Positions 63,303 to 64,000 of a stretch of DNA of 64,000 nucleotides are shown here, one piece after another. Below the pieces are notes generated by a model that was given only the letters and a program-made list of their open reading frames with translations, was not told the DNA's origin and did no database searches. Source of the DNA: Prevotella histicola JCM 15637 = DNF00424 (lineage in GTDB: Bacteria; Bacteroidota; Bacteroidia; Bacteroidales; Bacteroidaceae); contig NZ_BAJX01000004.1 in assembly GCF_000613925.1 (NCBI RefSeq), positions 62,001-126,000 on the forward strand. The letters are read 5' to 3'. The position numbers and the translations under genes are program-made. How positions within the stretch are numbered: the first letter of the stretch is position 1; each line of letters opens with the position of its first letter.

Positions 63303-64000
63303 ATGAAGAAAATTTCAATTGTAGCCGCAATGGCTATCGTTGCCGTAGGTCTTGTTTCTTGCGGTAAGTCTGCTCCAAAAGAGGAGTTGAAGTCAGATGT
63401 AGACTCTTTGAGCTATGCTTTCGGTATTGATCAGGGTCAGAGTGTAAAACAATACCTCCAGCAAATGCAGATTGATACTGCTTATATCGATGAGTTTATC
63501 AAAGGTATGAACGATGGAGCACAGGGTGCTGACGATAAGAAACGTGCTGCTTACAATGCTGGTATTGGTGTTGGTATGCAGATGAACATGATTATCAAGC
63601 AGCAGATCAACCGTCAGATCTTTGGTGAAGATTCAACAAAGACAATCTCTTTGAATAACTTCCTCGCTGGTTTCGCAGCAAGTGCAAAGGGTAAAGGACA
63701 GAAGATGACAGTTGAGCAGGCTCGCAATATTGAGCAGAATACGTCTAAAGCAATCCAGATGAAGAATGCTGAAAAGACCTATGGTGCCAACAAAAAGAAG
63801 AGCGATGCTTATATGGCAGCCAATGCAAAGAAGCCAGGTGTGAAGACAATCGGCCAGGGTGTGCAGGTAAAAGAGCTCAAAGCTGGTAACGGTCCAATGC
63901 CAAAAGCTTCTGATGTAGTAAAGATTAACTATGTAGGTAAGACTATTGAAGGTAAGGTTTTCGACCAGCGTAATGACGCAACAATGCCTGTTGGTGGTGT
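63303..64000 (+). CDS. FKBP-type isomerase lipoprotein, 3'-truncated
   Basis: The gene begins with a lipoprotein signal (MKKISIVAAMAIVAVGLVSC, lipobox GLVSC), so it is membrane-anchored. Its N-terminal helical domain (SYAFGIDQGQSVKQYLQ) matches the FkpA type, and the FKBP domain starts near residue 180 (VQVKELKAGNG, VKINYVGKTIEGKVFDQ). The frame is open to the window end, so the C-terminus is missing. The Cys-anchored form probably acts in the periplasm, in parallel with the unanchored one just before it. Confidence 0.9.
   Translation, partial: MKKISIVAAMAIVAVGLVSCGKSAPKEELKSDVDSLSYAFGIDQGQSVKQYLQQMQIDTAYIDEFIKGMNDGAQGADDKKRAAYNAGIGVGMQMNMIIKQQINRQIFGEDSTKTISLNNFLAGFAASAKGKGQKMTVEQARNIEQNTSKAIQMKNAEKTYGANKKKSDAYMAANAKKPGVKTIGQGVQVKELKAGNGPMPKASDVVKINYVGKTIEGKVFDQRNDATMPVGG

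Noticed and set aside
1..64000. tRNA, rRNA, tmRNA or other known RNA genes
   Set aside because: None was recognised by eye in the intergenic regions; a covariance-model scan would be needed to exclude small ones.

Overview
The window looks like a chromosomal segment of an anaerobic Bacteroidales bacterium, most likely Prevotella. This rests on Bacteroidetes promoters (TTTG, about 20 bp, TAnnTTTG) before many genes, TonB-dependent receptors with a GLPGLI partner, the long form of IspG, a three-gene succinate dehydrogenase/fumarate reductase operon, a GH84 hexosaminidase, and C-terminal tails of the Prevotella secreted-protein type. No rRNA, tRNA, CRISPR array, insertion sequence or prophage was recognised. 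The gene content is mostly housekeeping.

Layout. 1-12.7 kb, mainly plus strand: a 5'-truncated TonB receptor, a small conserved protein, rpoN, a PAP2-like membrane protein, purE, ispG, a LytS-type kinase with an NAD(P)-binding protein, pabB/pabC, and an ECF sigma factor with a membrane partner. 13.4-35.6 kb, mainly minus strand: mutS, a lipoprotein, a GH3-family protein, polA, deoC, a CPBP protease, a MazG-like protein, dtd, uvrC, apt, mnmG and an outer-membrane protein; a DUF4832-like secreted protein and a polyprenyl synthase lie on the plus strand. 36-57.3 kb, mainly plus strand: GH84, sdhCAB, a pseudokinase-like protein, a VanX-like peptidase, a methyltransferase, endonuclease I, a GNAT-like protein, parE and an S41 protease; a GLPGLI/TonB pair is on the minus strand. 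57.7-64 kb: ybeY, coaD, ruvB, a YitT protein, a glutathione peroxidase, a sirtuin and two FKBP isomerases, the last cut by the window end.

Most unusual feature. At least eight intergenic copies of a composite repeat of about 210-225 bp are present, at about 7.7, 13.1, 18.0, 22.2, 26.7, 38.7, 43.0 and 57.5 kb. Each has an array of 22-bp units in which T4 and A4 tracts alternate every 11 bp. The 7-bp segments between the tracts occur in both orientations. Each array is followed at fixed spacing by a TGTAAC-N17-GTTACA module and a TGTAAGGATATTT-like tail. Two degenerate relatives of the array lie at 20.2 and 31.8 kb. I do not recognise this family; it is the best candidate here for something undescribed.

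Other points. Two parS-like palindromes flank apt beside mnmG, and gene orientation diverges near 35.6 kb, so the region is probably origin-proximal. Eight genes, including the normally essential ispG and parE, are broken by single small lesions (seven net -1 shifts, one net +1, one in-frame stop). This pattern points to sequencing or assembly error more than to real decay, but cannot be settled from the sequence alone.
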